Shown: in pieces, positions 52,807-63,133 of the stretch
How the letters are laid out: each line of letters opens with the position of its first letter
Numbering within the stretch: position 1 is the stretch's first letter
NCBI GenBank assembly: GCA_030377965.1
Contig: JAUCGE010000005.1
Coordinates: forward strand, 1-64,000
Direction of reading: 5' to 3'
From: Desulfobacterales bacterium HSG16
GTDB lineage: Bacteria; Desulfobacterota; Desulfobacteria; Desulfobacterales; HSG16
DNA length: 64,000 nt
Notes under the pieces: model-generated
Told to the model about the DNA's origin: nothing
Databases searched by the model: none
Seen by the model: the letters and a program-made list of their open reading frames with translations, nothing else
Translations under genes and position numbers: made by a program

Positions 52807-54156
52807 ATGAGAGCAAGACATATGTATTATAATCTTTACATCCTGATAATTCTGGCCGGACTTTTGCCTGTACTGGCCGGATGTTCACGGAAACAGGCGG
52901 ATGCTTACGCACCACCACCACCACCTTCAGTGACTGTCAGCCTGCCTGTGCAGAAAGAAATTACCAATTTTGCCGAATTTTCAGGGACAACAGAAGCCGT
53001 AGAATCTGTATCCATAAGAGCAAGGGTGGAAGGATTTCTTGAAGCAGTCCATTTTTCTCCCGGCACTATGATCAAAAAAGATGATTTGCTTTATTCCATC
53101 GACCCCAAACCATATCAAGCCCGTCTGGATGAAATGACAGCCGCTCTTGAAATACGTAATGCTGAACTGCAACTGGCCCAGGCGACCAGTTTGCGGAGGA
53201 CAAGAGCTTTCAAAGACAGAGCAGTAAGCGAGGTTGCTGTGATTGAAGCCAAAGCACAGCTTGCGGCAGCGAAAGCATCCATTGTAGCTGCCACTGCTGC
53301 TGTACAAACCGCTCAACTGAATCTTTCTTATACACAGATAAAATCTCCAATAAGCGGACGTATCGGCAGAAGCCTTATTGATGTCGGCAACCTGGTAGGA
53401 GCAGGCGAACGCACACTTCTTACTACCATAGTCAAGGATGATCCCATCTATGCCTATTTTACCATGAGCGAGCGGGATCTTCTGCACTATCAGGGAAAAT
53501 TTGATTTAAAATCGCCACCGACCGATGGCGAAGTATCAGTTTTCCTCGGACTTTCCGGCCAGACGGAACATCCTTTTTCCGGCCATATCGATTATATGGA
53601 CAACAGGGTAGACCCTAATACAGGAACCATCCGCATTCGTGGTGTTTTTGCCAACTCTGACCATAATCTCATGCCCGGTCTGTTCGCCCGTATAAAAATC
53701 CCTTTAGGAAAAGCTAAAAATGAACTGCTTGTCCCGGATATAGCGATAGGACGGGACCAACAGGGCCATTATCTGTTGACAGCCGACAAGGAAAATAAAG
53801 TTGAATACAAACCGGTCACTACTGGAGTCCTTGTTGATGGTATGCGTGTAATTACACAAGGAATAGGTAAAGATGACAGTGTTATTGTTAACGGGATTCA
53901 AAAAGCAAGGCCCGGAATGCCTGTAACGCCTGCTAAAAAGACCCCTTCGGATAAAACCGAATCTGAATCTACGAATGAGCCTGTAAATGAACCTACGGAT
54001 GAGCCTGTAAATGAATCTACAGATGAACCTGTAAATGAACCTACAGATGAACCTGTAAATGAACCTACGAATGAGCCTGCCGATAAAGCAAGTGACAAAG
54101 CCGACGACGAATCAGATGGAAAAATCGACATTGATGATTCCGGGGCACCGGCATAA
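52807..54156 (+). CDS. RND periplasmic adaptor (AcrA/MexA type) with repetitive C-terminal tail
   Basis: A 449-residue lipoprotein (lipobox LPVLAGC). A lipoyl domain with EFSGTTEAVESVSIRARVEG, a helical hairpin, the second lipoyl half (LSYTQIKSPISGRIGR) and the barrel/membrane-proximal domains follow in the usual order up to about residue 380. The last 70 residues are an acidic tail with five 8-residue repeats of the E-P-T-D-E-P-V-N type and an Asp-rich end. The tail is unusual and may be a spacer. It lies 39 bp after the duct gene and 12 bp before the pump gene. Confidence 0.92.
   Translation: MRARHMYYNLYILIILAGLLPVLAGCSRKQADAYAPPPPPSVTVSLPVQKEITNFAEFSGTTEAVESVSIRARVEGFLEAVHFSPGTMIKKDDLLYSIDPKPYQARLDEMTAALEIRNAELQLAQATSLRRTRAFKDRAVSEVAVIEAKAQLAAAKASIVAATAAVQTAQLNLSYTQIKSPISGRIGRSLIDVGNLVGAGERTLLTTIVKDDPIYAYFTMSERDLLHYQGKFDLKSPPTDGEVSVFLGLSGQTEHPFSGHIDYMDNRVDPNTGTIRIRGVFANSDHNLMPGLFARIKIPLGKAKNELLVPDIAIGRDQQGHYLLTADKENKVEYKPVTTGVLVDGMRVITQGIGKDDSVIVNGIQKARPGMPVTPAKKTPSDKTESESTNEPVNEPTDEPVNESTDEPVNEPTDEPVNEPTNEPADKASDKADDESDGKIDIDDSGAPA
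53965..54084 (+). repeat. five 24-bp tandem repeats in the adaptor gene
   Basis: Five direct 24-bp units (8 codons, E-[S/P]-T-[N/D]-E-P-[V/A]-[N/D]) in frame near the 3' end. Copies differ at a few third positions. In-frame slippage could change tail length. Confidence 0.9.
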
Positions 54157-54168
54157 GGAGGGGAATAT

Positions 54169-57100
54169 ATGTTCAGCCGTTTTTTTATAAATCGCCCTAT
54201 ATTTGCGGCGGTGCTTTCCATAATTATTATCATGGCCGGACTGGTGACACTCCAGTCCCTTCCGGTTTCCCAATACCCTGAAATAGCACCTCCCACCGTG
54301 CAGGTGAACGCTATCTATCCCGGTGCCAATGCGATAGTTCTGGCTGACACCGTTGCCCAGCCCATTGAAGAACAGGTCAACGGGGCAGAGGGAATGCTGT
54401 ATATGTCTTCCACATGCACAAATAATGGTCAATACAGCCTGACCGTCACATTCGAGGTGGGAACAGATCTGGACATGGCCCAGGTACTGGTGCAGAATCG
54501 TGTCTCTCAGGCAGAATCCATGCTGCCCGAAGAAGTCCAGCGGATGGGGCTTACCGTTGAAAAGCAGTCTAACAATATCCTGCTTTTTGCAGCTCTGACC
54601 TCTCCAGATGGAAATTATGACGCTCTTTATCTTGGCAATTATGCAAGCCTGAGAATAAGGGACGAACTGACCCGCCTGGAAGGTGTTGGGTCTGTTATGA
54701 TTTTTGGCGCTGCGGATTATAGTATGCGTATCTGGCTCGATCCTGAGCGGATGAAAGCACGCGGATTAACCACAACCGATGTGGTCTCTGCCATAGGCGA
54801 GCAGAATGTGCAGGTGGCTGCTGGTCAGATCGGACAACCTCCGACCAGAAATCTCCAGGATTATCAATATACTCTCAATGTTCGGGGACGGCTGGAAGAG
54901 GTTTCTCAATTCGAAGATATTATAGTGAGAAGCCTGCCGGGAGGCCGGATGATTCGCGTCAGAGATATAGCCAGAGTGGAACTGGGAGCCCAGACCTATA
55001 ATGTATCCAGTCAGACTGGTGGAAAAGACTCTGCTGCAATTGGAATTTTTTTACAACCCGGAGCCAATGCTCTTGAAGTTGCCGAAAGTGTCAAGATCCG
55101 TATGGCAGAACTGGCCAGAAGTTTCCCCCCGGGACTTGAGTATGAAATACCATTTGATACCACAATGTTTGTGGAAGCATCTATTGATGAAGTCATTGAA
55201 ACCCTCTGTATCGCAGTTATTCTGGTCATCATAGTCATTCTTATCTTTTTGCAGAACTGGCGGGCCACCCTCATTCCTGTGGCGACTATCCCGGTATCTC
55301 TGATCGGAACATTTGCTGTCATGTCTGCTCTGGATGTGGGAATCAACATGCTCTCGCTCTTCGGAATCGTCCTGGCCATAGGTATTGTGGTGGATGATGC
55401 CATTGTGGTGGTGGAAAATGTCATGCGTAATATCGACGAATCAGGCTTGAACTCCAAAGATGCTACTATCCAGGCCATGACCGAAGTTACAGGGCCAATT
55501 GTCGCTACTACTCTGGTATTACTGGCGGTATTCATACCCACCGCCTTTCTGGGCGGCATAACAGGGCAGCTTTACCGCCAGTTCGCACTGACCATTGCGA
55601 CCGCTACGGTTTTTTCCTCTATTAATGCCTTAACCCTCAGTCCTGCCCTGTCAGCTCTTTTGCTCAAACCTGCGCCTAAAAGCAGCAATTTTTTCGCCAG
55701 AGGATTCAACTGGTTTTTTGACCGACTGCAAAAAACTTATGGATTTATCGTGGGCGGTTTGATCCGGAGAGCTTTTATAATGGTAATTCTATTTATCGGT
55801 CTGAGCGGTGCGACTTACTGGGGATTTACATCTCTGCCCAAAGGCTTTGTGCCAAACGAAGATCAGGGATGGGCTATAATAGCGATCCAGCTGCCCGATG
55901 CAGCTTCTCTGCAACGCACCAAAGAAGTGGTTGAAACCATAAACCAGCGCCTGGCCAAAATGCCGGGCATGAAAAATTTCGTGTCTGTTCCGGGCTATTC
56001 TCTAATGGACAGCGCTGTTACTTCCAACAGTGCAGCTATATGGACAGTCTTCGATCCCTGGGAAGAACGCCTGCCGGCAGGGCTTAATCTGGATGCTATG
56101 ATCGGTCAGTTATGGGGTGCTGTGACAGATATTCAGGAGGCGGTAGTGTATGCTTTCCCACCACCTCCAATTATGGGGCTGGGCAATGCAGGCGGTTTCG
56201 AGATGCAGATTCAGGACAGAGGCAATCTGGGGCTGAATGCGCTTCAAAATGAGGCTTACGGAATGATGATGGCTGCAAATACTCAGGGAAGCCTGCGGCA
56301 GGTTTTTACGACCTTCAGAGCTAACGTACCCCAATTGCATGCCGAAGTAGATCGTACTCAGACCAAGTCAATGGGTATTCCTCTAACAGACGTATTCAAG
56401 ACTCTTCAAGCCAATCTTGGTTCTGTCTATGTAAACGATTTCAATAAATTCGGACGAACTTATCAGGTACGCATCCAGGCAGATTCTAACTTTCGTACGA
56501 GTACGGATGACATCCGCAGACTGGAGGTTCGAAACAGCAGCGGCGATATGGTTCCGCTGGGTACGGTTGTAAAAGTTTCCGAAACCCTTGGCCCCCAGAT
56601 TATCACCCGCTACAACATGTACCCTTCTGCCAAATTAAACGGCCAGGGCGGTCCTGGCATCAGTTCGGGTGCAGCAATGGAGATTATGGAAAAGATAGCC
56701 GCAGAAAAATTGCCAGCCGGTATGGGATACGAATGGACAGGCATGTCTTTTCAGGAAAAAGCAGCTCAGGGCCAGACTCTGTTTATCTTTATCCTGGCTG
56801 TGATTTTCGTATATCTTATTCTCTGCGCTCAGTATGAAAGCTGGTCTCTGCCATTGACTGTCATACTGGCAGTTCCTCTGGCTGTTCTGGGAACGGTCAT
56901 AGCCGTTGCTATCCGGGGAATGGACATCAATGTCTATACTCAGGTCGGCATAGTTTTACTTATAGCATTGACCTGTAAAACAGCGATCCTTATAGCTGAA
57001 TTTGCCAAAGCATCAAGGGAAGAAGGACAGAGCATATTCGATTCTGCATTAAACGCAGCCAGGCTCCGTTTTCGACCTATACTTATGACTGCTGCCACCT

Positions 57101-57339
57101 TCATACTCGGTGTATTCTCCCTGGTGATCGCTACCGGAGCAGGTGCAGCGGGCAGACAGGCTTTGGGAACCGCTGTTTTCAGCGGAATGATTGCAGCCAC
57201 TGTCCTGCTGATCTTTTTTGTACCCGCTTTTTATGCCCTGATCCAGAAAGCGAGTGAGAAGGTAGGTGGACGACATAAAGCGGACAATATCGACAAAGAT
57301 CGCAGCAAAAGCCAAACCCCCGATTTTCAGGAAGTGTAA
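54169..57339 (+). CDS. RND multidrug efflux transporter (HAE1/AcrB type)
   Basis: A 1056-residue pump. The N-terminus FSRFFINRPIFAAVLSIIII and the motif SQYPEIAPPTVQVNAIYPGA are characteristic of AcrB/MexB. The proton relay Asp pair is in GIVVDDAIVVVENV. The two large porter loops and the 12-helix plan are complete. It is clearly closer to AcrB than the pump at 2355 is. Together with the two preceding genes and the TetR gene it makes a complete regulated efflux unit. Confidence 0.96.
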   Translation: MFSRFFINRPIFAAVLSIIIIMAGLVTLQSLPVSQYPEIAPPTVQVNAIYPGANAIVLADTVAQPIEEQVNGAEGMLYMSSTCTNNGQYSLTVTFEVGTDLDMAQVLVQNRVSQAESMLPEEVQRMGLTVEKQSNNILLFAALTSPDGNYDALYLGNYASLRIRDELTRLEGVGSVMIFGAADYSMRIWLDPERMKARGLTTTDVVSAIGEQNVQVAAGQIGQPPTRNLQDYQYTLNVRGRLEEVSQFEDIIVRSLPGGRMIRVRDIARVELGAQTYNVSSQTGGKDSAAIGIFLQPGANALEVAESVKIRMAELARSFPPGLEYEIPFDTTMFVEASIDEVIETLCIAVILVIIVILIFLQNWRATLIPVATIPVSLIGTFAVMSALDVGINMLSLFGIVLAIGIVVDDAIVVVENVMRNIDESGLNSKDATIQAMTEVTGPIVATTLVLLAVFIPTAFLGGITGQLYRQFALTIATATVFSSINALTLSPALSALLLKPAPKSSNFFARGFNWFFDRLQKTYGFIVGGLIRRAFIMVILFIGLSGATYWGFTSLPKGFVPNEDQGWAIIAIQLPDAASLQRTKEVVETINQRLAKMPGMKNFVSVPGYSLMDSAVTSNSAAIWTVFDPWEERLPAGLNLDAMIGQLWGAVTDIQEAVVYAFPPPPIMGLGNAGGFEMQIQDRGNLGLNALQNEAYGMMMAANTQGSLRQVFTTFRANVPQLHAEVDRTQTKSMGIPLTDVFKTLQANLGSVYVNDFNKFGRTYQVRIQADSNFRTSTDDIRRLEVRNSSGDMVPLGTVVKVSETLGPQIITRYNMYPSAKLNGQGGPGISSGAAMEIMEKIAAEKLPAGMGYEWTGMSFQEKAAQGQTLFIFILAVIFVYLILCAQYESWSLPLTVILAVPLAVLGTVIAVAIRGMDINVYTQVGIVLLIALTCKTAILIAEFAKASREEGQSIFDSALNAARLRFRPILMTAATFILGVFSLVIATGAGAAGRQALGTAVFSGMIAATVLLIFFVPAFYALIQKASEKVGGRHKADNIDKDRSKSQTPDFQEV

Positions 57340-57414
57340 GGAATTTATCAAAATTCCTGACTTTTTTTGATTTGGGATTTAAACGGGTTTGCTGCTGATA
57401 ACATCCAAAGATCC

Positions 57415-57434
57415 GTGCAGTTTTTTATACTGCA
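57415..57434. terminator. hairpin between pump and TetR gene
   Basis: GTGCAG-TTTTTTAT-CTGCAC-type stem (GTGCAG 57415-57420, CTGCAC 57429-57434) between the pump and the regulator genes. It may reduce read-through or bind the regulator. No T-run follows. Confidence 0.4.
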
Positions 57435-57485
57435 CGATCTCAATGGTTCGCTATTCAGATCATCATTCTGTGAGAGAATATAACG

Positions 57486-58112
57486 ATGGCCAGAAAAACA
57501 AAAGAAGAAGCTGAAAAAACTCGTAAGAACATCCTGGATGCAGCTCTGTCTACCTTCAGCATAAAAGGCTATATGCGGTCTAGCTTAAACGATATAGCGA
57601 TAGCGGCTGGAGTGACCAGGGGAGCCATTTACTGGCACTTCAAAGACAAAGTTGACCTGCTCGAAGCTTTGTGGGAAGACATAGATAGATGCCACAAGAA
57701 TACGAAAGAAGATGTAGTCAGAGATGGATTTTACTCTATAGATGAACTCAGGAAGAATATCCTGGAGTGGTTCTATGAAATAGAAGACAATCCACGTCTG
57801 AACACTTACTATAAATTTATGGCCTATAAAATAGAATACCACGAAGAACTCGAACCTGTTCTCGCTCATCAGCGGGAAGAAAAACGCATGATGATGAAAT
57901 CTCTGGAAGAAGATTTCCGGCAGTTACAGAATGCGAATCGTATGCGTGCGGATATCGAACCGGGACATGCGGCACTTATGACCTTCGCATTTGTCCGGGG
58001 ATTAATGGAACACTGGTTGTTTGACCGCACTGCGTTTTCCATGAAAAAAACCGTACCTGTTCTGCTCGATAATTTTCTTGGGGGCTTTCAGGCATCGCCT
58101 CAAAAAGGATAG
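57486..58112 (+). CDS. TetR/AcrR-family repressor
   Basis: A 208-residue regulator. The N-terminal HTH is complete: KTRKNILDAALSTFSIKGY, then LNDIAIAAGVTRGAIYWHF, a near-consensus AcrR/TtgR sequence. The C-terminal ligand domain is helical. It lies 147 bp after the pump gene on the same strand. The likely target is the palindrome inside the promoter at 51234-51262. The inducer is presumably a pump substrate, unknown. Confidence 0.92.
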   Translation: MARKTKEEAEKTRKNILDAALSTFSIKGYMRSSLNDIAIAAGVTRGAIYWHFKDKVDLLEALWEDIDRCHKNTKEDVVRDGFYSIDELRKNILEWFYEIEDNPRLNTYYKFMAYKIEYHEELEPVLAHQREEKRMMMKSLEEDFRQLQNANRMRADIEPGHAALMTFAFVRGLMEHWLFDRTAFSMKKTVPVLLDNFLGGFQASPQKG

Positions 58113-58141
58113 ACTGTTGAAATAAGGGTCACGGAAATCCT

Positions 58142-58166
58142 CGTTCCCATGCTCAGCGTGGGAACG
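58142..58166. repeat. REP-like palindrome, copy 1
   Basis: CGTTCCCA-TGCTCAGCG-TGGGAACG, a 25-bp hairpin element. A close relative is at 63107-63133. Both are in gaps after genes. Short palindromes of this GTTCCCACGC type occur in many copies in some bacterial genomes. Confidence 0.75.
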
Positions 58167-58229
58167 AAGGCAAAACCACTTAATTAAGGGCAGTGGATGA
58201 AATAACTTCCACGACCCTAAATCGTTTTA

Positions 58230-59528
58230 TCAGCTTTCACTATCTCTTTTGTTTATCGGCACATAATCACGAATTGTAGGACCTGTATATACCTGCCTGG
58301 GGCGATATATTTTCCATTTCGGATCAGTGGAATCTTCCATCCAATGTGAGATCCATCCGGGAAGTCGTCCTATAGCGAACATGACCGTGAACATGTTAGT
58401 TGGAAAACCCAGTGAACGCAGAACGATACCGCTGTAAAAATCGACATTGGGATACAGATGGTGGTCAATGAAGTAATCATCGTTTAACGCTACTTCTTCC
58501 AGTTGTCTGGCAATATCGAGCAGAGAGTCATCCAGTTCAAGGGCTTCAAGCAGATTATCACATATCTGTTTTATGATTTTTGCTCTTGGATCATATGATT
58601 TATAAACTCTATGGCCGAATCCCATCAGGCGGAAAGGATCATTTTTATCCTTGGCGCGTTCGATATAGGGTTTTACATTCCCGCCGTTATCCCGGATATT
58701 TTCCAGCATTTCCACGACTGCCTGGTTGGCTCCTCCATGCAGGGGACCCCAGAGAGCTGCAATTCCGGCAGAAATAGCTGCATAAAGATTTACCCGTGCG
58801 CTTCCTACCAGACGTACAGCGGAAGTGGAGCAATTCTGTTCATGATCTGCATGAAGAATCCAGAAAGCGTTCAATGCATCCACGCATTCTTTTCTGATTT
58901 CATATGGTTTGACAGGATTGTCGAACATCATGTTCAGAAAATTTGAGCAATAATCAAGATCAGGCCTTGGATAAATCACCTTATGACCCCTGGATATCTT
59001 ATATGACATTGCGGCCATGGTTCTTATCTTGGAGATCAATCGAGCCACGACCATATCAAGGGCATCCTGCCTGGTCATGTTTTCAAGTTCCGGGTAGAAA
59101 CTTCTCAAGGCATTGACCATAGCAGAGAGAATTCCCATTGGATGGGATCGAGGTGGAAAATTTCCATAAAATTTCTGCATATCCTCATGGACTAAAGACT
59201 GATCGTTTAAAAGAACTGAAAATTGGGTCAGTTCCTGATGTGAGGGAAGTTTACCGTTTATAAGAAGATATGCTGTTTCCACAAAAGAAGATTGTTTTGC
59301 AAGCTGTTCAACTGGAATACCCCTGTAGCGAAGAATTCCCTTTTCTCCGTCCATAAAGGTGATATCGCTCAAGCATGTTGCAGTATTTCCCAATCCAGGA
59401 TCAAGAGTGACATAGCCCGTAAGCTGGCGAAGGCTGGAAATATCCACAGCCTTTTCGTTTTCAGCTCCTGTGATTACCGGAAGTTCTATTTCCATATCTC
59501 CGGCAATAAGTTTTATAGTTTCGTTCAT
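58230..59528 (-). CDS. gltA: citrate synthase
   Basis: A 432-residue protein of the large (type II, E. coli-like) citrate synthases that condense oxaloacetate and acetyl-CoA. The N-terminal beta domain (residues 1-60) and the catalytic parts FWILHADHEQNCSTSAVR, LWGPLHGGANQAVVEML and MGFGHRVYKSYDPRA are all present, covering the three catalytic residues (two His and Asp). It is transcribed away from glyQ; ribosome-binding site GGAGAG. In a sulfate reducer it fits a complete or biosynthetic TCA cycle. Confidence 0.96.
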   Translation of the reverse strand: MNETIKLIAGDMEIELPVITGAENEKAVDISSLRQLTGYVTLDPGLGNTATCLSDITFMDGEKGILRYRGIPVEQLAKQSSFVETAYLLINGKLPSHQELTQFSVLLNDQSLVHEDMQKFYGNFPPRSHPMGILSAMVNALRSFYPELENMTRQDALDMVVARLISKIRTMAAMSYKISRGHKVIYPRPDLDYCSNFLNMMFDNPVKPYEIRKECVDALNAFWILHADHEQNCSTSAVRLVGSARVNLYAAISAGIAALWGPLHGGANQAVVEMLENIRDNGGNVKPYIERAKDKNDPFRLMGFGHRVYKSYDPRAKIIKQICDNLLEALELDDSLLDIARQLEEVALNDDYFIDHHLYPNVDFYSGIVLRSLGFPTNMFTVMFAIGRLPGWISHWMEDSTDPKWKIYRPRQVYTGPTIRDYVPINKRDSES

Positions 59529-59800
59529 AAGCTCTCCTTAATATTTAAGCGAATTAAGCATTTCCGGCTTGAAGTGTGATTACAGTTTTGAGTTTAAACC
59601 AGGAAAGCGTTTTTAAAAATCACCTGAAAAATTAAGCATTCAGGCTGAATTGTCAAGGTCTTTTATGACATGTTGCGTCAAAAATTAAATTGAAAGACAA
59701 ATCAAAATCGGGTAAAAGGCTTGACGGGAAGGAATCAAATAATCTATCTATCTATAATTTAATACGGATTCAATGTTCAACAGTGATCAGAGAGGAAAAA
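59529..59800. other. divergent control region of gltA and glyQ
   Basis: A 272-bp AT-rich gap between the divergent genes. Two related blocks starting AATTAAGCATT (near 59,553 and 59,631) might be regulator sites. No convincing -35/-10 pair was found. The glyQ frame stays open upstream to 59690 but this is not needed. Confidence 0.4.
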
Positions 59801-60670
59801 ATGAATTTTCAGGACGTCATCTCAGCCTTGCAGGACTTCTGGGCCAAAAAAGGATGTGTGCTGGTTCAGCCCTATGACATGGAAGTCGGGGCCGGAACCT
59901 TCCATCCCACTACATTGTTAAAGGCCCTGGGACCGGAGCCATGGAATGTTGCTTATGTTCAACCTTCCAGGCGCCCTACAGACGGCAGGTATGGTGAAAA
60001 TCCGAACCGGCTTCAACATTATTACCAGTACCAGGTCATACTGAAACCTTCTCCCGTTGATGTACAGGAACAATACCTTGAAAGCCTGAAGGTATTGGGC
60101 ATTGACTGGATGGAACATGACATCAGGTTTGTGGAAGATGACTGGGAATCACCAACTCTGGGGGCATCCGGCCTTGGATGGGAAATATGGCTTGACGGCA
60201 TGGAAGTAACACAGTTTACATATTTCCAGCTAGCTGGCAGTATCGATCTGCATCCCATATCCGTAGAACTGACCTACGGCCTTGAGAGAATCGCCATGTA
60301 TCTTCAAAAAGTCGATAATGTGTACGATCTCAAGTGGAACGATACCATAACATACGGAGATGTTCATCATCAGCAGGAAGTTGAGCAGTCACGATATAAT
60401 TTTGAAAAAGCTGATGTACCCGATCTTCTGGACAGGTTTACCCGATATGAGACCGAATCAAAAAGAGCCATAGAAGATATCCTGGTGCTGCCCGCTTACG
60501 AGTATTGTCTGAAGTGTTCCCACACCTTCAACCTGCTGGATGCCAGAGGAGCTATCAGTGTAACCGAGCGCACCGGCTATATTACCCGGATACGCAATCT
60601 TGCCAGAGCCTGCGCGAAAGCCTATCTCGAACAAAGGGAATCAATGGGGTTTCCCCTGTTGAAAAAGTAA
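59801..60670 (+). CDS. glyQ: glycyl-tRNA synthetase alpha subunit
   Basis: A 289-residue subunit with the invariant start [20 protein letters not shown], and [16 protein letters not shown] and [19 protein letters not shown] in the class II catalytic core. With GlyS it forms the alpha2-beta2 enzyme that charges tRNA-Gly. The ATG at 59801 has GAGG upstream and gives the normal length. It is 15 bp before glyS. Confidence 0.97.
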   Translation: MNFQDVISALQDFWAKKGCVLVQPYDMEVGAGTFHPTTLLKALGPEPWNVAYVQPSRRPTDGRYGENPNRLQHYYQYQVILKPSPVDVQEQYLESLKVLGIDWMEHDIRFVEDDWESPTLGASGLGWEIWLDGMEVTQFTYFQLAGSIDLHPISVELTYGLERIAMYLQKVDNVYDLKWNDTITYGDVHHQQEVEQSRYNFEKADVPDLLDRFTRYETESKRAIEDILVLPAYEYCLKCSHTFNLLDARGAISVTERTGYITRIRNLARACAKAYLEQRESMGFPLLKK

Positions 60671-60685
60671 TGAAAAGGGGGAAAT

Positions 60686-62767
60686 ATGAATCATTTTCTG
60701 CTTGAAATCGGAACAGAGGAAATCCCGGCGGGGTATATTGTTCCTGCTCTGAACGCTTTGAAATCGAGCCTTGTTAAAAAGCTGGATAAGGCCAGAATCG
60801 ATCACGGCACTGCTGAAATTTTCGGCACACCCAGAAGGCTTGCCATAATTATTGCGGATGTGGAAGATCGGCAGAAATCAATGACCACAGAGCTTATCGG
60901 TCCGCCTGCAAAAATCGGGTTTGACGAAAATGGTCAGCCCACAGTAGCGGGTAAGAAATTTGCTGAAAAAGCCGGTATTCCCATAGACAAAATCGAAATC
61001 AAGGAAACCAAAAAAGGGAGTTATCTTGCAGCCATAGTGAACGATCCTGGCAGGGAAAGCATTGCTGTTCTTGCAGATATACTGCCTGATACCATAACAG
61101 GGATTCCATTTCCAAAGACTATGAAATGGGCTGATTTTGGCATCAGGTTTGCAAGACCCATTCATACTGTCATAGCTCTTTTAGGAGATACGGTCGTTTC
61201 CTTTGTACTTGAAAATATAAAATCCTCAAACAAAACCTCTGGACATCGCTTCATGCATCCAGAACCGGTTGTTGTATTGAGCGCTGCCGATTATAAAGAG
61301 ACCCTCCGCAAAGCCCATGTAATAGTGGATATAGCGGAAAGACGGGAGGAAGTTGAAAAGGAAGTGGTTCGTGCGGCTGAAAGCCTGGGAGGTCGGATAT
61401 TACCAGACGAAGCCCTGCTTGATGAAGTTACAAACCTTGTGGAAACTCCGATAGCCGTCGGAGGCCGTTTTGATGAGAATTTTCTTCAAGTGCCTGACGA
61501 AGTTTTGATCACGGCAATGCGGGAACATCAGAAATACTTTGCAGTCGTGGATGAAAAAGAAAAACTCATGCCCTGTTTTATAGCCGTTAACAACACAAGG
61601 GCAAAAGATCTCGATCTTGTGGCCACTGGTCATGAGCGAGTGTTGAGAGCGAGGCTGTCAGATGCTGACTTTTTCTTTAAATGCGATCTTGAAGTAAGCG
61701 TGGAAAAGAGGATAGAGCAGTTGAAAAAAGTCCTGTTCCAGGCAAATCTCGGATCTGTGTATGATAAAGCCATGAGAATGCAGAAACTGAGCGGGTTTAT
61801 AGCAAAGGCCGCTGAGGTCGACCATACTACATTGGACTATCTTCTGAAGGCTGCTCTGATCTGTAAATCAGATCTGGTAAGCAATGTCGTCGTGGAATTT
61901 CCTAAGCTTCAAGGGATTATAGGTCGGGTTTATGCATTTCTTGATGGGGAACCTGAAGAAGTTGCTCTTGCAGTGGAAGAACATTATCGGCCAGCCTATT
62001 CCGGGGGAGCTTTGCCTGAAACTGTAACTGGCGCTCTTCTGAGCATATCGGACAAGCTCGATTCAATATGCGGCTGCTTTTCATTGGACTTAATTCCCAC
62101 AGGAGCTTCAGACCCCTATGCTTTGCGCCGTCAGGGAATCGGGATCATACAGATAATGCGGGACAGAGATATTTCCTTTTCTCTGAAATCGGCTATCGAA
62201 CATAGTGCAGGCATGTTCTTTGAAAAAGATGATGACAGGAAAATCCGAAGAACTGCTGACACTGTATATACATTTTTGCAGAGACGTATCACTCATATCC
62301 TCGAAGAGCAGGGCTTGTCGAAAGATGTCATAGCATCTGTCACAGAAGTGGGTATCGACAATATTCCTGATGTATGGAATCGTGCCAGGGCGCTGGAAGA
62401 CCTGAAATCAAAGCCCGACTTTGAGCCTCTGGCCGTATCCTTCAAGCGAGTGGTTAATATTATTCGCAAATCTGGATATCTGATAGCTGGAAACGTAGAT
62501 GAAGCCCTGTTTAAGCACGAAAGTGAATCAGCTCTTTTCAAGGAGCTGAAAAATGTGAAAACGAAAGTTGATGATCATCTTGAAAATGCTCGATTTGACA
62601 AAGCTTTGCTTGAGATAGCATCTTTGCGCGGTCATGTGGACGCATTTTTTGATGGAGTGATGGTTATGGACAAAGATGAAAAAATCAGGGATAATCGTTT
62701 GCTTTTGCTTAACGACATTGCGAACATGTTCGGTCAAATTGCCGATTTTACTAAAATATTAACATAA
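60686..62767 (+). CDS. glyS: glycyl-tRNA synthetase beta subunit
   Basis: A 693-residue subunit with the typical start LLEIGTEEIPAGYIVPAL, central HD-like and anticodon-binding parts, including VAVEEHYRPAYSGGALP-like and GASDPYALRRQGIGII. It binds the tRNA and is needed for charging by GlyQ. Ribosome-binding site GGGGG; normal length. Confidence 0.97.
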   Translation: MNHFLLEIGTEEIPAGYIVPALNALKSSLVKKLDKARIDHGTAEIFGTPRRLAIIIADVEDRQKSMTTELIGPPAKIGFDENGQPTVAGKKFAEKAGIPIDKIEIKETKKGSYLAAIVNDPGRESIAVLADILPDTITGIPFPKTMKWADFGIRFARPIHTVIALLGDTVVSFVLENIKSSNKTSGHRFMHPEPVVVLSAADYKETLRKAHVIVDIAERREEVEKEVVRAAESLGGRILPDEALLDEVTNLVETPIAVGGRFDENFLQVPDEVLITAMREHQKYFAVVDEKEKLMPCFIAVNNTRAKDLDLVATGHERVLRARLSDADFFFKCDLEVSVEKRIEQLKKVLFQANLGSVYDKAMRMQKLSGFIAKAAEVDHTTLDYLLKAALICKSDLVSNVVVEFPKLQGIIGRVYAFLDGEPEEVALAVEEHYRPAYSGGALPETVTGALLSISDKLDSICGCFSLDLIPTGASDPYALRRQGIGIIQIMRDRDISFSLKSAIEHSAGMFFEKDDDRKIRRTADTVYTFLQRRITHILEEQGLSKDVIASVTEVGIDNIPDVWNRARALEDLKSKPDFEPLAVSFKRVVNIIRKSGYLIAGNVDEALFKHESESALFKELKNVKTKVDDHLENARFDKALLEIASLRGHVDAFFDGVMVMDKDEKIRDNRLLLLNDIANMFGQIADFTKILT

Positions 62768-62780
62768 TGGAGATAGAAAC

Positions 62781-63032
62781 ATGCCCTTTGACAAGGAAAA
62801 AGACAAGATCGTAAAAGAATGGAAGAGTGAAGAAACCGGGCTGGTGATAACCATTAACCAGTATAACGAAGGAGAACCCAAGGTTCAGATCGGTCCGAGA
62901 ATGGTAATGAAAAAAGATGGTACGGAAAGCCAGCGAAGGGCCGGCCGCCTCACTATGGAAGATGTTATGTGGCTTTATGATGTAATAGATGAAATCAAAG
63001 ACGAACTGGGCAATATGGTCGGACCCGGATAA
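62781..63032 (+). CDS. small conserved-looking protein downstream of glyS
   Basis: An 83-residue acidic/basic protein (MPFDKEKDKIVKEWKSEETG start; GRLTMEDVMWLYDVIDEIKD near the end) with one beta sheet and one helix expected. It begins 13 bp after glyS behind a GGAG ribosome-binding site. No known family is recognised. Codon use and context support a real gene. Confidence 0.7.
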   Translation: MPFDKEKDKIVKEWKSEETGLVITINQYNEGEPKVQIGPRMVMKKDGTESQRRAGRLTMEDVMWLYDVIDEIKDELGNMVGPG

Positions 63033-63106
63033 ATTATGACCGGATAAATGGCCAGGTAAATTGTGGCCAGGTAAGGAATTCCCAAATAAATAAAAAATAC
63101 CGCATA

Positions 63107-63133
63107 TCGTTCCCACGCTCCGCGTGGGAATGA
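63107..63133. repeat. REP-like palindrome, copy 2
   Basis: CGTTCCCACGCTCCGCGTGGGAATG, differing from the copy at 58142 by a few bases. The surrounding 240-bp gap (63033-63271) holds nothing else recognised. Confidence 0.75.
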
